DNA from: Streptomyces sp. A1136
GTDB lineage: Bacteria > Actinomycetota > Actinomycetes > Streptomycetales > Streptomycetaceae
NCBI RefSeq assembly: GCF_004795055.1
Contig: NZ_SSBJ01000021.1
Span: 62,001-126,000, forward strand
Direction: 5' to 3'
Length of the DNA: 64,000 bases
The notes under the pieces were generated by a model. That model was not told where the DNA came from and made no database searches. It was given only the letters and a program-made list of their open reading frames with translations. This document shows positions 50,799 through 59,464 of this stretch, in pieces; position 1 is the stretch's first letter; the number at the start of each line of letters is the position of its first letter. Position numbers and translations under genes: made by a program.

Positions 50799-53471
50799 AT
50801 GGACCGTATACAGGGGCAGCCCGGCGCGGACGCGGGGCGTCGGGCCGTGGGGTCCACGGGCGACGGACCCTCGGGCGCCGGGTCCGCCCGCGCCGTCACC
50901 GGCCCCTCGGGCGCCGGCTCGGCGGGCACCCGGGCCGCCGGTGCCCCAACCCCCGGTACCGGGGCCGTGGGTTCTTCCGGAAGCGGAACCTCCGCGGCGG
51001 CGGCACCGACCGCCGGCGCCCCTTCCACCGGCGGTCTCGCCCGCGTCGTCACACTGACCGCGGGCGACTTCGCCCTCACCGTGAACCCGGTCGACGGCAG
51101 CGAGATAGAACCCCTGCGTCCCGGCACCGAGACGCCCCGCCCCGCCAAACGGGGCCCCGCCTCCCGCACCGCCCGGCAGGTCGCGGCCCGGCCGCCGGCC
51201 CTGCCCGGCTCCACCGTCCCCTCCCGCCCACTGCTCCGGCGCGAGGAGGAGCAGGAGCGGCTCGAACGGCTGCTGGGACGCGGCCGCTCGGTACGACTGA
51301 CCGGACCGGCCGGATCGGGCCGTTCCGCACTGCTCGACTCGGTGGCCGCCGCGTGCGCCGGACGCGCGCCCGACGGGGTCGTCCGGCTCAGCGGATACGG
51401 CCAACAGCAGCCGCTGGAACTGCTGCACGCGCTGCACGCGGCCGTCTACGAGAGCGCCGCCGAACGACCCGACCGGACCGAACTCCTCGCGCGGGTACGG
51501 GACATCGGCGCGATCGTCCTCATCGACGACCTGGAACTGGGCGGAGCCGCCCTCGACGAACTCCTGCGGGCCACCCCCGAGTGCGCCTACCTGTTGGCCG
51601 CCACCCCCGCCACCAAGGCCCCCTCCGACCACTCGCACCTGGAGGAGGTCTTCCTCGGAGGCCTCGGCCGGGCCGAATGCCTGCAACTGATGGAAACCCT
51701 CACCGGACGGCCCCTGACGGAGGAGGAGACGGCCTGGGCCGCGGACGTGTGGTTCGCCTCCGAGGGGCTGCCCCTGCGCTTCGTACAGGCGGCCGCGCTG
51801 CTGCGCGGGCGCGACGAGTTGAACCACCGCGACCGCGAGGACGACGACGAGCCCGGCGTCTTCGAGGGGCGCCCGCGCGAGGCCGCCCACGTACCGCTGC
51901 CGACGCCGGCCGAGGGAGCGGCGCCCGCGGAGCTGCTGGCGTCCCGGGTGAGCGAGTCGGCCCGGGCCGCGCTGCGGATCGCCTGCGCGCTCGGCGGCGA
52001 GATGCCGCACCACGCGCACCTGCCGGCCCTGGTGGGCGACACCCACGCCGACGCGGCGGTCGCGGAACTGCTCGACAGCGGCCTGCTGACCCCCGTCGGC
52101 GCGCGCTACCGGCTGGCGCACGGGGTCGCCCGGCAGTTGGAGGAGGCCGGGTACGGGGACACCGCCGCCGAGGAGGCCCGCACCGCGGCCCGGCACTACG
52201 CCTGGTGGACCGGGCACGCCTCGGTGACCCCCGAGCGGGTCGCCGGCGAGGCGGACGCGGTGCTGGCCGCCCTGGCGGGCGCCGACGTGGTGGCCGCCGT
52301 CATGCTCGCCCGCACGGCGGCTCCGGCACTGGCGGCTTCCCTGCACTGGGAGGCGTGGGAACGGGCGCTGCGCTCGGGCGCGGAGGCCGCGCGCAAGGCG
52401 GGAGAGGTGGCGGAACAGGCCTACTTCCACCACGAGCTGGGTGTGCTCGCGCTGTGCGAGGGACGGTTGGAGCGGGCGCGGGCCGAGCTGGAGGCCTCGA
52501 TCGGGCTGCGGGGCGCGCTGGCGGACAAGCGCGGGACGGTCGCGGGACGGCGGGCGCTGGCGTTGGTGACCGACCGGGAGGCGGCCGCGGCCCAGGTGTC
52601 GCCGCCGCTGCGGCTGGAGGCGCCGGCCCTGCCGGCCGCGCCTTCGACGGCGCCCGTCGCGGCTCCGGCCGCGTCCGTCCCGGCGACTTCGGCCGTGCCC
52701 CGCCCCCTCGCCCGCCCGGTGACCGCGCCAATGAACGCGCCGGTGAGCGCGGCGTCGACCCGGCCGCCGGCTCCCGGCGGCTCCGAGGCGCAGACCCAGG
52801 TCGTGTCGACGGTCCGACGGCCCGAGGCGCCGACGACCCCGTCGACCCTCTCCGAGGTGTTCGAGAACGCCTTCCCGACCGCGCCGAAGCAGGAACCGGT
52901 GACGGCGCCGGTGCCGGTCCCCGGCGCGGGCGCCGGGCCGGGCCGAGCGTGGGCGGGGGAGCCGCACTCCCGGCGCAGGACGGCGTTCCTCGCCGCGGCC
53001 GGCGCCCTGGCGGTGGCCGTGATCGGGACCGTCGTGGGCCTGGCGGTGTCCGACTCGGACACGCGGGCGCCGAAGGACCCCGCGGTGTCGTCGTCGCCGG
53101 ACATCGAGCCGGACACCGACCCGGGCACCGATTCAGGCGGGAGCGCCCCGGCCGGCGCGCCCGAGCCGGGCACCGCCGACCCGTCGGCGGCCCCGTCCGA
53201 CGGGGCGACGCCCGGGCCGGGCGAACAGGCGGCGGAACCCGTTCCCGGGACCACCCGGCCGCCGGGCTCCACATCGGGCGGAGCGACCCCCACGCACAAG
53301 CCCGCGCCGCCGGCGCCGGGCACCAAGACGCCGGTCCCCACGCCCCCGGTCGTCCACCCGCAGACGCCGAGCCCGACCACCTCGTCGTCGACGACCCCGC
53401 CGACAGAGACCCCGACGGCGTCGGGCACCGCCGGGTCGGCCTCCGGGTCGGCCCCGTCGTCCACGCAGTGA
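50799..53471 (+). CDS. Large membrane-anchored AAA-type NTPase-like protein
   Basis: The 890-residue protein starts at ATG 50799 (GGGGG upstream; GTG 50727 in frame is possible). Residues 1-145 are a Pro/Ala/Gly-rich disordered segment with one conserved island (ARVVTLTAGDFALTVNPVDGSEI). An ATPase module follows. Its P-loop LTGPAGSGRSALLDS (about 168-175) has Arg where Walker A has Lys, and the Walker B-like strand is AIVLIDDLEL. Helical, TPR-like repeats fill residues 330-620 (ARHYAWWTGHASV, AELEASIGLRGAL). After a second disordered linker there is one membrane helix (about 729-750) and a Pro/Thr/Ser/Gly-rich outside tail of about 140 residues. It resembles the signalling STAND/LuxR-like ATPases without a DNA-binding end. 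Function unknown. Confidence 0.75.
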   Translation: MDRIQGQPGADAGRRAVGSTGDGPSGAGSARAVTGPSGAGSAGTRAAGAPTPGTGAVGSSGSGTSAAAAPTAGAPSTGGLARVVTLTAGDFALTVNPVDGSEIEPLRPGTETPRPAKRGPASRTARQVAARPPALPGSTVPSRPLLRREEEQERLERLLGRGRSVRLTGPAGSGRSALLDSVAAACAGRAPDGVVRLSGYGQQQPLELLHALHAAVYESAAERPDRTELLARVRDIGAIVLIDDLELGGAALDELLRATPECAYLLAATPATKAPSDHSHLEEVFLGGLGRAECLQLMETLTGRPLTEEETAWAADVWFASEGLPLRFVQAAALLRGRDELNHRDREDDDEPGVFEGRPREAAHVPLPTPAEGAAPAELLASRVSESARAALRIACALGGEMPHHAHLPALVGDTHADAAVAELLDSGLLTPVGARYRLAHGVARQLEEAGYGDTAAEEARTAARHYAWWTGHASVTPERVAGEADAVLAALAGADVVAAVMLARTAAPALAASLHWEAWERALRSGAEAARKAGEVAEQAYFHHELGVLALCEGRLERARAELEASIGLRGALADKRGTVAGRRALALVTDREAAAAQVSPPLRLEAPALPAAPSTAPVAAPAASVPATSAVPRPLARPVTAPMNAPVSAASTRPPAPGGSEAQTQVVSTVRRPEAPTTPSTLSEVFENAFPTAPKQEPVTAPVPVPGAGAGPGRAWAGEPHSRRRTAFLAAAGALAVAVIGTVVGLAVSDSDTRAPKDPAVSSSPDIEPDTDPGTDSGGSAPAGAPEPGTADPSAAPSDGATPGPGEQAAEPVPGTTRPPGSTSGGATPTHKPAPPAPGTKTPVPTPPVVHPQTPSPTTSSSTTPPTETPTASGTAGSASGSAPSSTQ

Positions 53472-53502
53472 CGCCGGCGCGGCCGGGCGGCCGGACCTGG
53501 GC

Positions 53503-54174
53503 TCAGAACAGACGGAGCTTGTCGTCCTCGATGCCGCGCATCGCGTTGTAGTCCAGCACCACACAGTCCATGCCGCGGTCCGTCGCCAGTACGCGGGCCT
53601 GCGGCTTGATCTCCTGCGCGGCGAAGACACCGCGGACCGGCGCGAGGTGCGGGTCGCGGTTGAGGAGCTCCAGGTAGCGGGTCAGCTGTTCCACGCCGTC
53701 GATCTCGCCGCGGCGCTTGATCTCCACGGCCACGGTCGCGCCCGAGGCGTCACGGCACAGGATGTCCACCGGGCCGATCGCCGTCATGTACTCGCGGCGG
53801 ATCAGCGTGTAGCCGTCGCCCAGCGTGTCGATGCGGTCGGCGAGCAGCTCCTGGAGGTGCGCTTCCACGCCGTCCTTGATCAGGCCGGGGTCGACGCCCA
53901 GTTCGTGGGAGGAGTCGTGCAGCACTTCCTCCATGGTGATGATGAGCTTCTCGCCCGCCTTGTTGACGACGGTCCAGACGCCCTCCTCGGCGCCCGTCCC
54001 CTCCTTGAGGGTGCACGGAGGAGACATCCAGTTGAGCGGTTTGTACGCCCGGTCGTCCGCGTGGATCGAGACACTGCCGTCGGCCTTCACGAGGATCAGA
54101 CGGGGTGCCGAGGGCAGATGGGCGGTGAGCCGGCCCGCGTAGTCGACGGAGCAGCGGGCAATCACGAGACGCAT
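53503..54174 (-). CDS. nucS: Endonuclease NucS (mismatch-specific EndoMS)
   Basis: The 223-residue protein starts at ATG 54174 with MRLVIARCSVDYAGRL. The N-terminal DNA-binding domain contains VSIHADDRAYKPLNWM. The C-terminal RecB-like nuclease domain has the catalytic PVDILCRD and VAVEIKRRG (D and E-x-K). The end DDKLRLF matches the sliding-clamp interaction motif of the family. In actinobacteria, which lack MutS/MutL, NucS cuts both strands at mismatches and controls mutation rate. The position downstream of the atp region agrees with mycobacteria (Rv1321). Confidence 0.95.
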   Translation of the reverse strand: MRLVIARCSVDYAGRLTAHLPSAPRLILVKADGSVSIHADDRAYKPLNWMSPPCTLKEGTGAEEGVWTVVNKAGEKLIITMEEVLHDSSHELGVDPGLIKDGVEAHLQELLADRIDTLGDGYTLIRREYMTAIGPVDILCRDASGATVAVEIKRRGEIDGVEQLTRYLELLNRDPHLAPVRGVFAAQEIKPQARVLATDRGMDCVVLDYNAMRGIEDDKLRLF

Positions 54175-54394
54175 GGTCGGCAACGCTACTCGACCGATGG
54201 GCCTCCACGCGATTCGCCCGTGAAAGCCCCCTTCGTCGATGGCGCGTTGTATGCGCATTCTCCTGGTGCGGCAACCCGGGGGCGCCTACCGTGGTGAGCG
54301 GGTGGTTGTCGAACGTGCACGCTGCGTCGCGGCCGCCTTCCCTGCCCGTAGGACTCCGGACACCCAAACCGCCGGGGTCACGAGAGGAGAACCC

Positions 54395-54787
54395 ATGTCG
54401 CTCGACGTCTCACCGGCCCTACTCGAACAGGCCGAGCGAGGCGAGGTCGACGAAGCCGCTTTCGTCGACTGCGTCCGGACCTCCCTGCCTTACGCATGGG
54501 AGATGGTCAGCTCGCTGGTGGCCCAGCTGGAGGTTGAGGGCGGAGAATTCGCCGACAACCAGACGCCGCCGCCGGACGAGCAGGCGCGCGGGCAACTGCT
54601 GCGCGCACTCGCGAGTGACGCGATACGCGGCGCCCTGCAGCGGCACTTCGGGGTGCGCCTGGCATTCCAGAACTGCCACCGTGTAGCGGTGTTCCCGCTG
54701 GACCCCGCGGTGGACGACCGGCTCGCCAAGTTCACCTCGATCCGCGGCCAGCTGCTCAACCAGTCGCCGGAGCTGCGGGACTGTTAG
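54395..54787 (+). CDS. SCO5389-family conserved protein
   Basis: The 130-residue acidic protein starts at ATG 54395 behind GAGAGGAGA. It reads SLDVSPALLEQAERGEVDEAAFVDCVRTSLPYAWEMV at the N-terminus and ends with the cysteine-containing QSPELRDC. It is predicted to be mostly helical, soluble and without known motifs. It belongs to a family named after its S. coelicolor member and found in Streptomyces next to nucS. Nothing is known of its function. It ends in a strong convergent terminator. Confidence 0.85.
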   Translation: MSLDVSPALLEQAERGEVDEAAFVDCVRTSLPYAWEMVSSLVAQLEVEGGEFADNQTPPPDEQARGQLLRALASDAIRGALQRHFGVRLAFQNCHRVAVFPLDPAVDDRLAKFTSIRGQLLNQSPELRDC

Positions 54788-54799
54788 GTCCCGCGTCGA

Positions 54800-54865
54800 A
54801 GAGCCGCCCGCTGCCGCTCCGCATCGCGGGAGGTACGACCGGTACCGGAGCGGCAGCCCGGCTCT
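54800..54865. terminator. Bidirectional terminator between two convergent genes
   Basis: A 12-bp perfect stem (GCTGCCGCTCCG with CGGAGCGGCAGC) is extended by AGAGCCG/CGGCTCT after small bulges. It serves both the SCO5389-family gene and the oxidoreductase gene, whose stop codon it overlaps. Confidence 0.85.
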
Positions 54866-55884
54866 CAGCCGAGGCGGGGCAGGACCTCGGCGCCGACGCG
54901 CCGTACGTTCTCCTCCGTCGCGGCGAGGTCGCCGGAGCCCTCCGTCAGCAAGGCGAAGCGGGTGATCCCCGTGCGTTCGGCGGTGGCCGCCAGGCGGTCC
55001 GCGGCGAACCGCGGGGTTCCGACGGGATGCAGCTCGCACAAGAGCTCCGTGTACGCCACCGGGTCGCGCATCGTGCGCCGTCGGCCGTCCACCGTCACAT
55101 GCGCGTCCAGGCCCTGGCGCAGCCAGCCCGGCATCGCCTTCACCAGTGTTTCCCGGGCGTCCGCCGTACGGTCCGCGAGCTGGCAGACCCCGGCCGACAC
55201 GTGCGCCGCGTCGGGCGCGTGTCCGGCGGCCCGGGCGGTGCGCCGCCACAGCGCCACCATGTCCGCCTTGTCCTCGTCCCCGCAGTGCATGCCGAGCAGC
55301 ATCGGCAGACCGCGCTCCGCGGCCAGCCGTACCGACGCCGGGGAGGTGCAGGCGACGATCACTTCCGGCCCCTTCCCGTCACCGTCGAGCGCCTCCGCGG
55401 GACGCGGTACGACGGCCACCTCGCGGAAGCCGTAACGCTCGCCGGCCGCTCCCACGCGCGCCTCGGTCAGCCAGCGCCGCAGCAGGTCCAGGGCCTCGGG
55501 GAAACCCGTCTCGTAGGCGTCCAGGCCCCCGCCGAACACCTCCAGGTCCACCCAGGGTCCGCCCCGGCCCACCCCGAGCATGAAGCGCCCGCCCGAGGTC
55601 AGGTGCAGCAGGGCCGCCTGTTCCCCCAGGGTCACCGGGTGCGTGCTCGGCAGTACGCTCACCGCCGTCCCCACGCGCAGCCGCTCGGTCCGCCCGAGCA
55701 GCAGGGCCGCCAGGGTCACCGCGGACGGGCAGACCCCGTACGGGACGAAGTGGTGCTCGGCCAGCCAGACCGCGTCCAACCCGGCCTCTTCGGCCACCTC
55801 GGCGGTGCGCACCGCCCGGTGCAACGCTTCCCCCGGCCCCTGGCCCGGGAACTGGGCCCCCACTACAAACGCTCCTACGCGCAT
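54865..55884 (-). CDS. LLM-class flavin-dependent oxidoreductase
   Basis: The 339-residue protein is a luciferase-like monooxygenase with the TIM-barrel fold. The pattern EEAGLDAVWLAEHHFVPYG, GTAVSVLPSTHPVTLGEQAALL and FMLGVGRGGPWVD is typical, and the LPSTHP and GVGRGG segments contact FMN or F420. The C-terminal helix and the variable insert near CTSPASVRLAAERGLP are present. The substrate is unknown. Streptomycetes have many such genes. ATG 55884 gives MRVGAFVVGAQFPGQGPGEAL and the gene is transcribed alone. Confidence 0.88.
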   Translation of the reverse strand: MRVGAFVVGAQFPGQGPGEALHRAVRTAEVAEEAGLDAVWLAEHHFVPYGVCPSAVTLAALLLGRTERLRVGTAVSVLPSTHPVTLGEQAALLHLTSGGRFMLGVGRGGPWVDLEVFGGGLDAYETGFPEALDLLRRWLTEARVGAAGERYGFREVAVVPRPAEALDGDGKGPEVIVACTSPASVRLAAERGLPMLLGMHCGDEDKADMVALWRRTARAAGHAPDAAHVSAGVCQLADRTADARETLVKAMPGWLRQGLDAHVTVDGRRRTMRDPVAYTELLCELHPVGTPRFAADRLAATAERTGITRFALLTEGSGDLAATEENVRRVGAEVLPRLG

Positions 55885-56130
55885 CGCGCTTAGCCTCCTC
55901 GCGGCTGACGCGGCCTCCCCAGGTGGACCGGCTCTCCGACGCTCATGACATCAACGTCTGATGGCAACAACGTCCGACACGTGCCAAGGGCACGGCCGGC
56001 AGCCAAAGTTATTGGGATTGTCAGGCCGGCGTCCGTGAGCGGGCCCTCCTCGGACACCCTGCGGTTACCCGGGCTCGCTGCGCGTAGTCTGGGAGAAAGT
56101 CACTGCCGTCCGCCCATCCGTGAGGTATAC

Positions 56131-56472
56131 GTGTCACCGCGCCACAACCGCCCCAGGGGCGGTGGGAATCCAGCCGACCGTTCGGGCACGGGGTCGGGGT
56201 CCGGGGGGCTGGACAGGTTCGGCCTCGAACAGACCGAGGAGTACCTCGGCGAGGAGTGGAAGGTCCGGCACGTGGCGGGCGCGAGCGCGGCGGGCAAGCG
56301 CTACCGCTGTCCCGGCTGCGACCAGGAGATCCCCTCCGGCACCCCGCACCTGGTCGCCTGGCCCGAGTACGGCGGTGTGGACGACCGCCGGCACTGGCAC
56401 AAGGCCTGCTGGAACGCGAAGGACCGCCGCACCTCGCGGGTGCAGCGGTCCAGGAACGCGCCGAAATACTAG
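56131..56472 (+). CDS. Small putative zinc-ribbon protein
   Basis: The 113-residue basic protein starts at GTG 56131 with GTGAGG six bases upstream. The first 40 residues are Gly/Arg/Ser-rich and disordered. The second part contains RFGLEQTEEYLGEEWKVRHV and then a probable metal site. The site has CPGCDQEI (C-x2-C), followed after about 22 residues by H-W-H-K-A-C-W, giving a possible C2H/HC zinc finger. It is often labelled ATP/GTP-binding in databases, but no nucleotide motif is visible. It could bind nucleic acid; that is inference. Confidence 0.7.
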   Translation: MSPRHNRPRGGGNPADRSGTGSGSGGLDRFGLEQTEEYLGEEWKVRHVAGASAAGKRYRCPGCDQEIPSGTPHLVAWPEYGGVDDRRHWHKACWNAKDRRTSRVQRSRNAPKY

Positions 56473-56499
56473 GCGGCCGGCCTCTCGCGGCCAGTCCCG

Positions 56500-57375
56500 T
56501 CAGACGTCGCGGCGTCCGACCACCACGTAGGAGGCCGCCATGGCGGCGCCGGTCACCAGCAGCATCAGCGCCATCTGCGTCAGATCGGCGGGCATCGCCT
56601 CCGGGGAACCGGACGGGTCGGTGCCGCCCGTGGGCATCCCGAACAGCTGCATCAGGGCGACCGGGGCGTTGTGCCGGAGCACCAACCGCCCCAGCGGAGC
56701 CGAGGCCTCCCAGATGCTGAGCATCGCCCCGGCCACCGGCGGCAGCGTCACGACGCCGATCATGACGGCGATCGCCCCGGCCGAATGCCGTACCAGCGCG
56801 CCGACGGCCAGCGCCAGGAGCCCGAGCAGGGTGACGTAGAAGCTCCCCGCCAGCGCGCCCGCCCACTCGCCCGCCGGGTGATGTCCCGCGGCGGGACCGT
56901 TGTGGGCGATGGCCGCCGCCGTGCCGACCACGAAGACGGAACCGGCGGTGGCGATGAAGGCGGTCAGGCCGAAGACGAGGTACTTGGCGGTGAGGACCCG
57001 GTGCCGGTCGGGCGCGGCGGTGAAGGTGGTGCGCACCAGGCCCGTCCCGTGCTCGGAGGTGATCGTGAGCACGCCGAGCACCATCACCGCGAGCTGCCCT
57101 ACGAGCATGCCGATCAGGGCCGGCGTGGTGAACGGGATGTTCGCGTAGTCGCCCGAGGAGGTCTGGGCGATGAAGACGACTCCGATGCCGACGACGACCA
57201 CCACGAGCGAGCCGAGCGTCCACAGGGTGGAGCGGACGGAGACGAGCTTGGTCCACTCCGAGGCCACCGCGTGGCCCAGGTGCGGGCGCCGGGCCTCCAG
57301 GGGAGCCCCGTGGGCCGCCGACGTCGCGGGGGCCGTCGGGAGGGACTGGGGGTCGGTCGTCTGCGCGCCGCTCAT
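56500..57375 (-). CDS. ABC transporter permease (type ABC-2, pair 1)
   Basis: The 291-residue membrane protein has an N-terminal cytosolic segment (HLGHAVASEWTKLVSVRSTLW) and six predicted helices. The SEWTK-RS-LW start is characteristic of actinobacterial ABC-2 permeases that pair with the NatA-like ATPases. The ATG at 57375 overlaps the ATPase stop by four bases. The exported substrate is unknown; such systems often give resistance or act in signalling. It is homologous to the permease of pair 2. Confidence 0.88.
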   Translation of the reverse strand: MSGAQTTDPQSLPTAPATSAAHGAPLEARRPHLGHAVASEWTKLVSVRSTLWTLGSLVVVVVGIGVVFIAQTSSGDYANIPFTTPALIGMLVGQLAVMVLGVLTITSEHGTGLVRTTFTAAPDRHRVLTAKYLVFGLTAFIATAGSVFVVGTAAAIAHNGPAAGHHPAGEWAGALAGSFYVTLLGLLALAVGALVRHSAGAIAVMIGVVTLPPVAGAMLSIWEASAPLGRLVLRHNAPVALMQLFGMPTGGTDPSGSPEAMPADLTQMALMLLVTGAAMAASYVVVGRRDV

Positions 57376-58484
57376 CGGGAGGCCTCGGGGTTGTTCTGGA
57401 CGGAGGCGGCGAGTTCGCCGGGCTCGCCGGGCATGAGGAACGCCGCGGCGTCGCCGGGCGGCGGGGGCGCGAAGAAGCCCTCCCGGGGGACTTCGGGGGT
57501 CACCGGAGCCTCCTCCCAGTCCGGCAGGGCCAGCGGGTCCGCCTCCCACAACTGCGCCCGGGGGTCCTCGGTGGAGGTGTACTCGACGGAGGACCGGGTC
57601 ATCCGCATGTACGCCTCCTCCAGCGAGGCCCGGTGCGGGGAGAGCTCCCACAGGCGCAGACCGCCCGCGTGGGCCAGGTCGGAGATCCGCGGCAGTTCCA
57701 GCCCCGTCACGCGCAGGGCGCCGTCCGGCTCCTGGAGGACGCGCGCGCCGTCCTCGCGGAGGGCCTCCGCGAACGTCTCCCGGCCATCCGGGTCGGTGTC
57801 GGCCACGCGTACCCGAGCGAATCCGGCCGAATTGTGCGTGATGAACTCCTGGGTGCTCATGTCCGCGAGCAGCCGGCCCCGTCCGATCACGATCAGGTGG
57901 TCGGCGGTCAGGGCCATCTCGCTCATCAGGTGCGAGGAGACGAAGACGGTGCGGCCCTCGGCGGCGAGCTGCCGCATCAGGTTGCGGACCCAGAGGATGC
58001 CCTCCGGGTCGAGGCCGTTGACGGGTTCGTCGAACAGCAGCACCCGGGGGTCGCCGAGCAGGGCGGTGGCGATGCCGAGCCGCTGGCCCATGCCGAGGGA
58101 GAAGCCCTTGGTGCGCTGGCGGCCGGCGTCCTGGAGACCGACGACCGCCAACACCTCGTCCACCCGCTTCTCCGGGATGCCGGAGAGCTGGGCGATGGAC
58201 AGCAGGTGGGTACGGGCCCGGCGGCCGCCGTGCATGGCCTTCGCGTCGAGCAGGGCCCCGACGTGCCGCTGGGCGTTCGGCAACTCCCGGAAGGGGAGGC
58301 CGTTGATCGTCACGTGGCCGGCGGTGGGCCGGTCGAGCCCGAGGACCATGCGCATGGTGGTGGACTTCCCCGACCCGTTGGGTCCGAGGAATCCGGTGAC
58401 GTGACCAGGCCTGACCTGGAAGGACAGCTGGTCGACGGCGGTCTTGGCGCCGAAGCGCTTGGTCAGGCCGACTGCCTCGATCAT
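57372..58484 (-). CDS. ABC transporter ATP-binding protein (pair 1)
   Basis: The 370-residue ATPase has Walker A GPNGSGKSTTMRM (about residues 36-48), the ABC signature SLGMGQR, Walker B VLLFDEPVNGLDPEG and the H-loop SSHLMSE. The domain after residue 220 is the actinobacterial extension that contacts the permease, and ends in an additional 70-residue Pro/Gly/Asp-rich tail not present in pair 2. It drives the permease encoded by the overlapping downstream gene. Confidence 0.93.
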   Translation of the reverse strand: MIEAVGLTKRFGAKTAVDQLSFQVRPGHVTGFLGPNGSGKSTTMRMVLGLDRPTAGHVTINGLPFRELPNAQRHVGALLDAKAMHGGRRARTHLLSIAQLSGIPEKRVDEVLAVVGLQDAGRQRTKGFSLGMGQRLGIATALLGDPRVLLFDEPVNGLDPEGILWVRNLMRQLAAEGRTVFVSSHLMSEMALTADHLIVIGRGRLLADMSTQEFITHNSAGFARVRVADTDPDGRETFAEALREDGARVLQEPDGALRVTGLELPRISDLAHAGGLRLWELSPHRASLEEAYMRMTRSSVEYTSTEDPRAQLWEADPLALPDWEEAPVTPEVPREGFFAPPPPGDAAAFLMPGEPGELAASVQNNPEASR

Positions 58485-58626
58485 GGTTCTGCCCCTCGAC
58501 AGGCCGGCGGGCCCGGGACGGCTTTCGCCCCTGTAAGGGTTAAGAGGATATCGAGTGGCCTACGGTTCCGTCCCGCCCCCGATCCCTGATCTCCCCCTGA
58601 TCCCGACCTCGGGGTTCCCCGTACTA

Positions 58627-58660
58627 CCTCCGGTGTCCGTCGCACGACGGACACCGGAGG
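58627..58660. terminator. Perfect hairpin between the two ABC gene pairs
   Basis: A perfect 15-bp stem (CCTCCGGTGTCCGTC with GACGGACACCGGAGG) with a four-base loop lies just after the pair 2 permease stop (minus strand). It should end transcription of pair 2 before pair 1. Confidence 0.8.
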
Positions 58661-58681
58661 CGCGGACTCCTGGACGGGACG

Positions 58682-59464
58682 CTATGCGTCCCGCTTCCTC
58701 AGCACCAGGTATCCGCCGAGTACGGCGGCCAGCGCCCACAGCACCATGATCCCGAAACCGCCCCAGGGGCCGTAGGGCGGCGGCTCGCTGCCCATCGCGC
58801 CCGGCACGACCCGCATGACCGCGGAGCCCGCCTGGTCCGGGAAGTACTGGGCCACCTTCCGCGTCGCCTCGACGGCGCCGAGGATGTTCGAGACGATCAG
58901 GAAGAAGGGGATCAGCAGGCAGATCGAGAGCACCGAGCTGCGCAGCATCGTGGCGACGCCCATCGAGCACAGCGCGAGCACGGCCATGTAGAGCCCGGTG
59001 CCGATCACCGCCCGCAGCACGTTCGGCTCGCCGATGCCGATGCTCCGCTCGCCCAGGATCGCCTGTCCGAGGAAGAAGGACAGGAAGCTGGTGATCAGCC
59101 CCACGACCAGGGCCAGCCCGGTCGCCACCACGAGCTTGCCGACGAGGAACTCGCCCCGGCGCGGTACGGCGGCCAGCGAGGCACGGATCATGCCCGAGCT
59201 GTACTCGGTGCCCATCACCAGGACACCGAAGATGATCATTGCGAGCTGTCCGAACTGGATCCCGGAGAAGCTGGCGAGGGTCGGGTCGAAGGTCAGCTGT
59301 TCCTCGGGTCGCATGTGCCCGAAGGTGGCGCTGATGAGCGCGCACAACCCGGCGCTGACGCCGACGGTGACGACCAGCGCGGTCGCGAGGGTCCAGACCG
59401 TGGACGGGACCGTACGGATCTTCGTCCACTCCGAGGTGAGAACGGCGGGGAGGGCCACGGTCAC
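58682..59464 (-). CDS. ABC transporter permease (type ABC-2, pair 2)
   Basis: The 260-residue membrane protein begins VALPAVLTSEWTKIRTVPSTVW, the same start signature as the pair 1 permease, and has six predicted helices. It starts at GTG 59464 and overlaps its ATPase stop by four bases. The paralogy with the pair 1 permease shows that the two systems arose by a tandem duplication that included the ATPase. Confidence 0.88.
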   Translation of the reverse strand: MTVALPAVLTSEWTKIRTVPSTVWTLATALVVTVGVSAGLCALISATFGHMRPEEQLTFDPTLASFSGIQFGQLAMIIFGVLVMGTEYSSGMIRASLAAVPRRGEFLVGKLVVATGLALVVGLITSFLSFFLGQAILGERSIGIGEPNVLRAVIGTGLYMAVLALCSMGVATMLRSSVLSICLLIPFFLIVSNILGAVEATRKVAQYFPDQAGSAVMRVVPGAMGSEPPPYGPWGGFGIMVLWALAAVLGGYLVLRKRDA

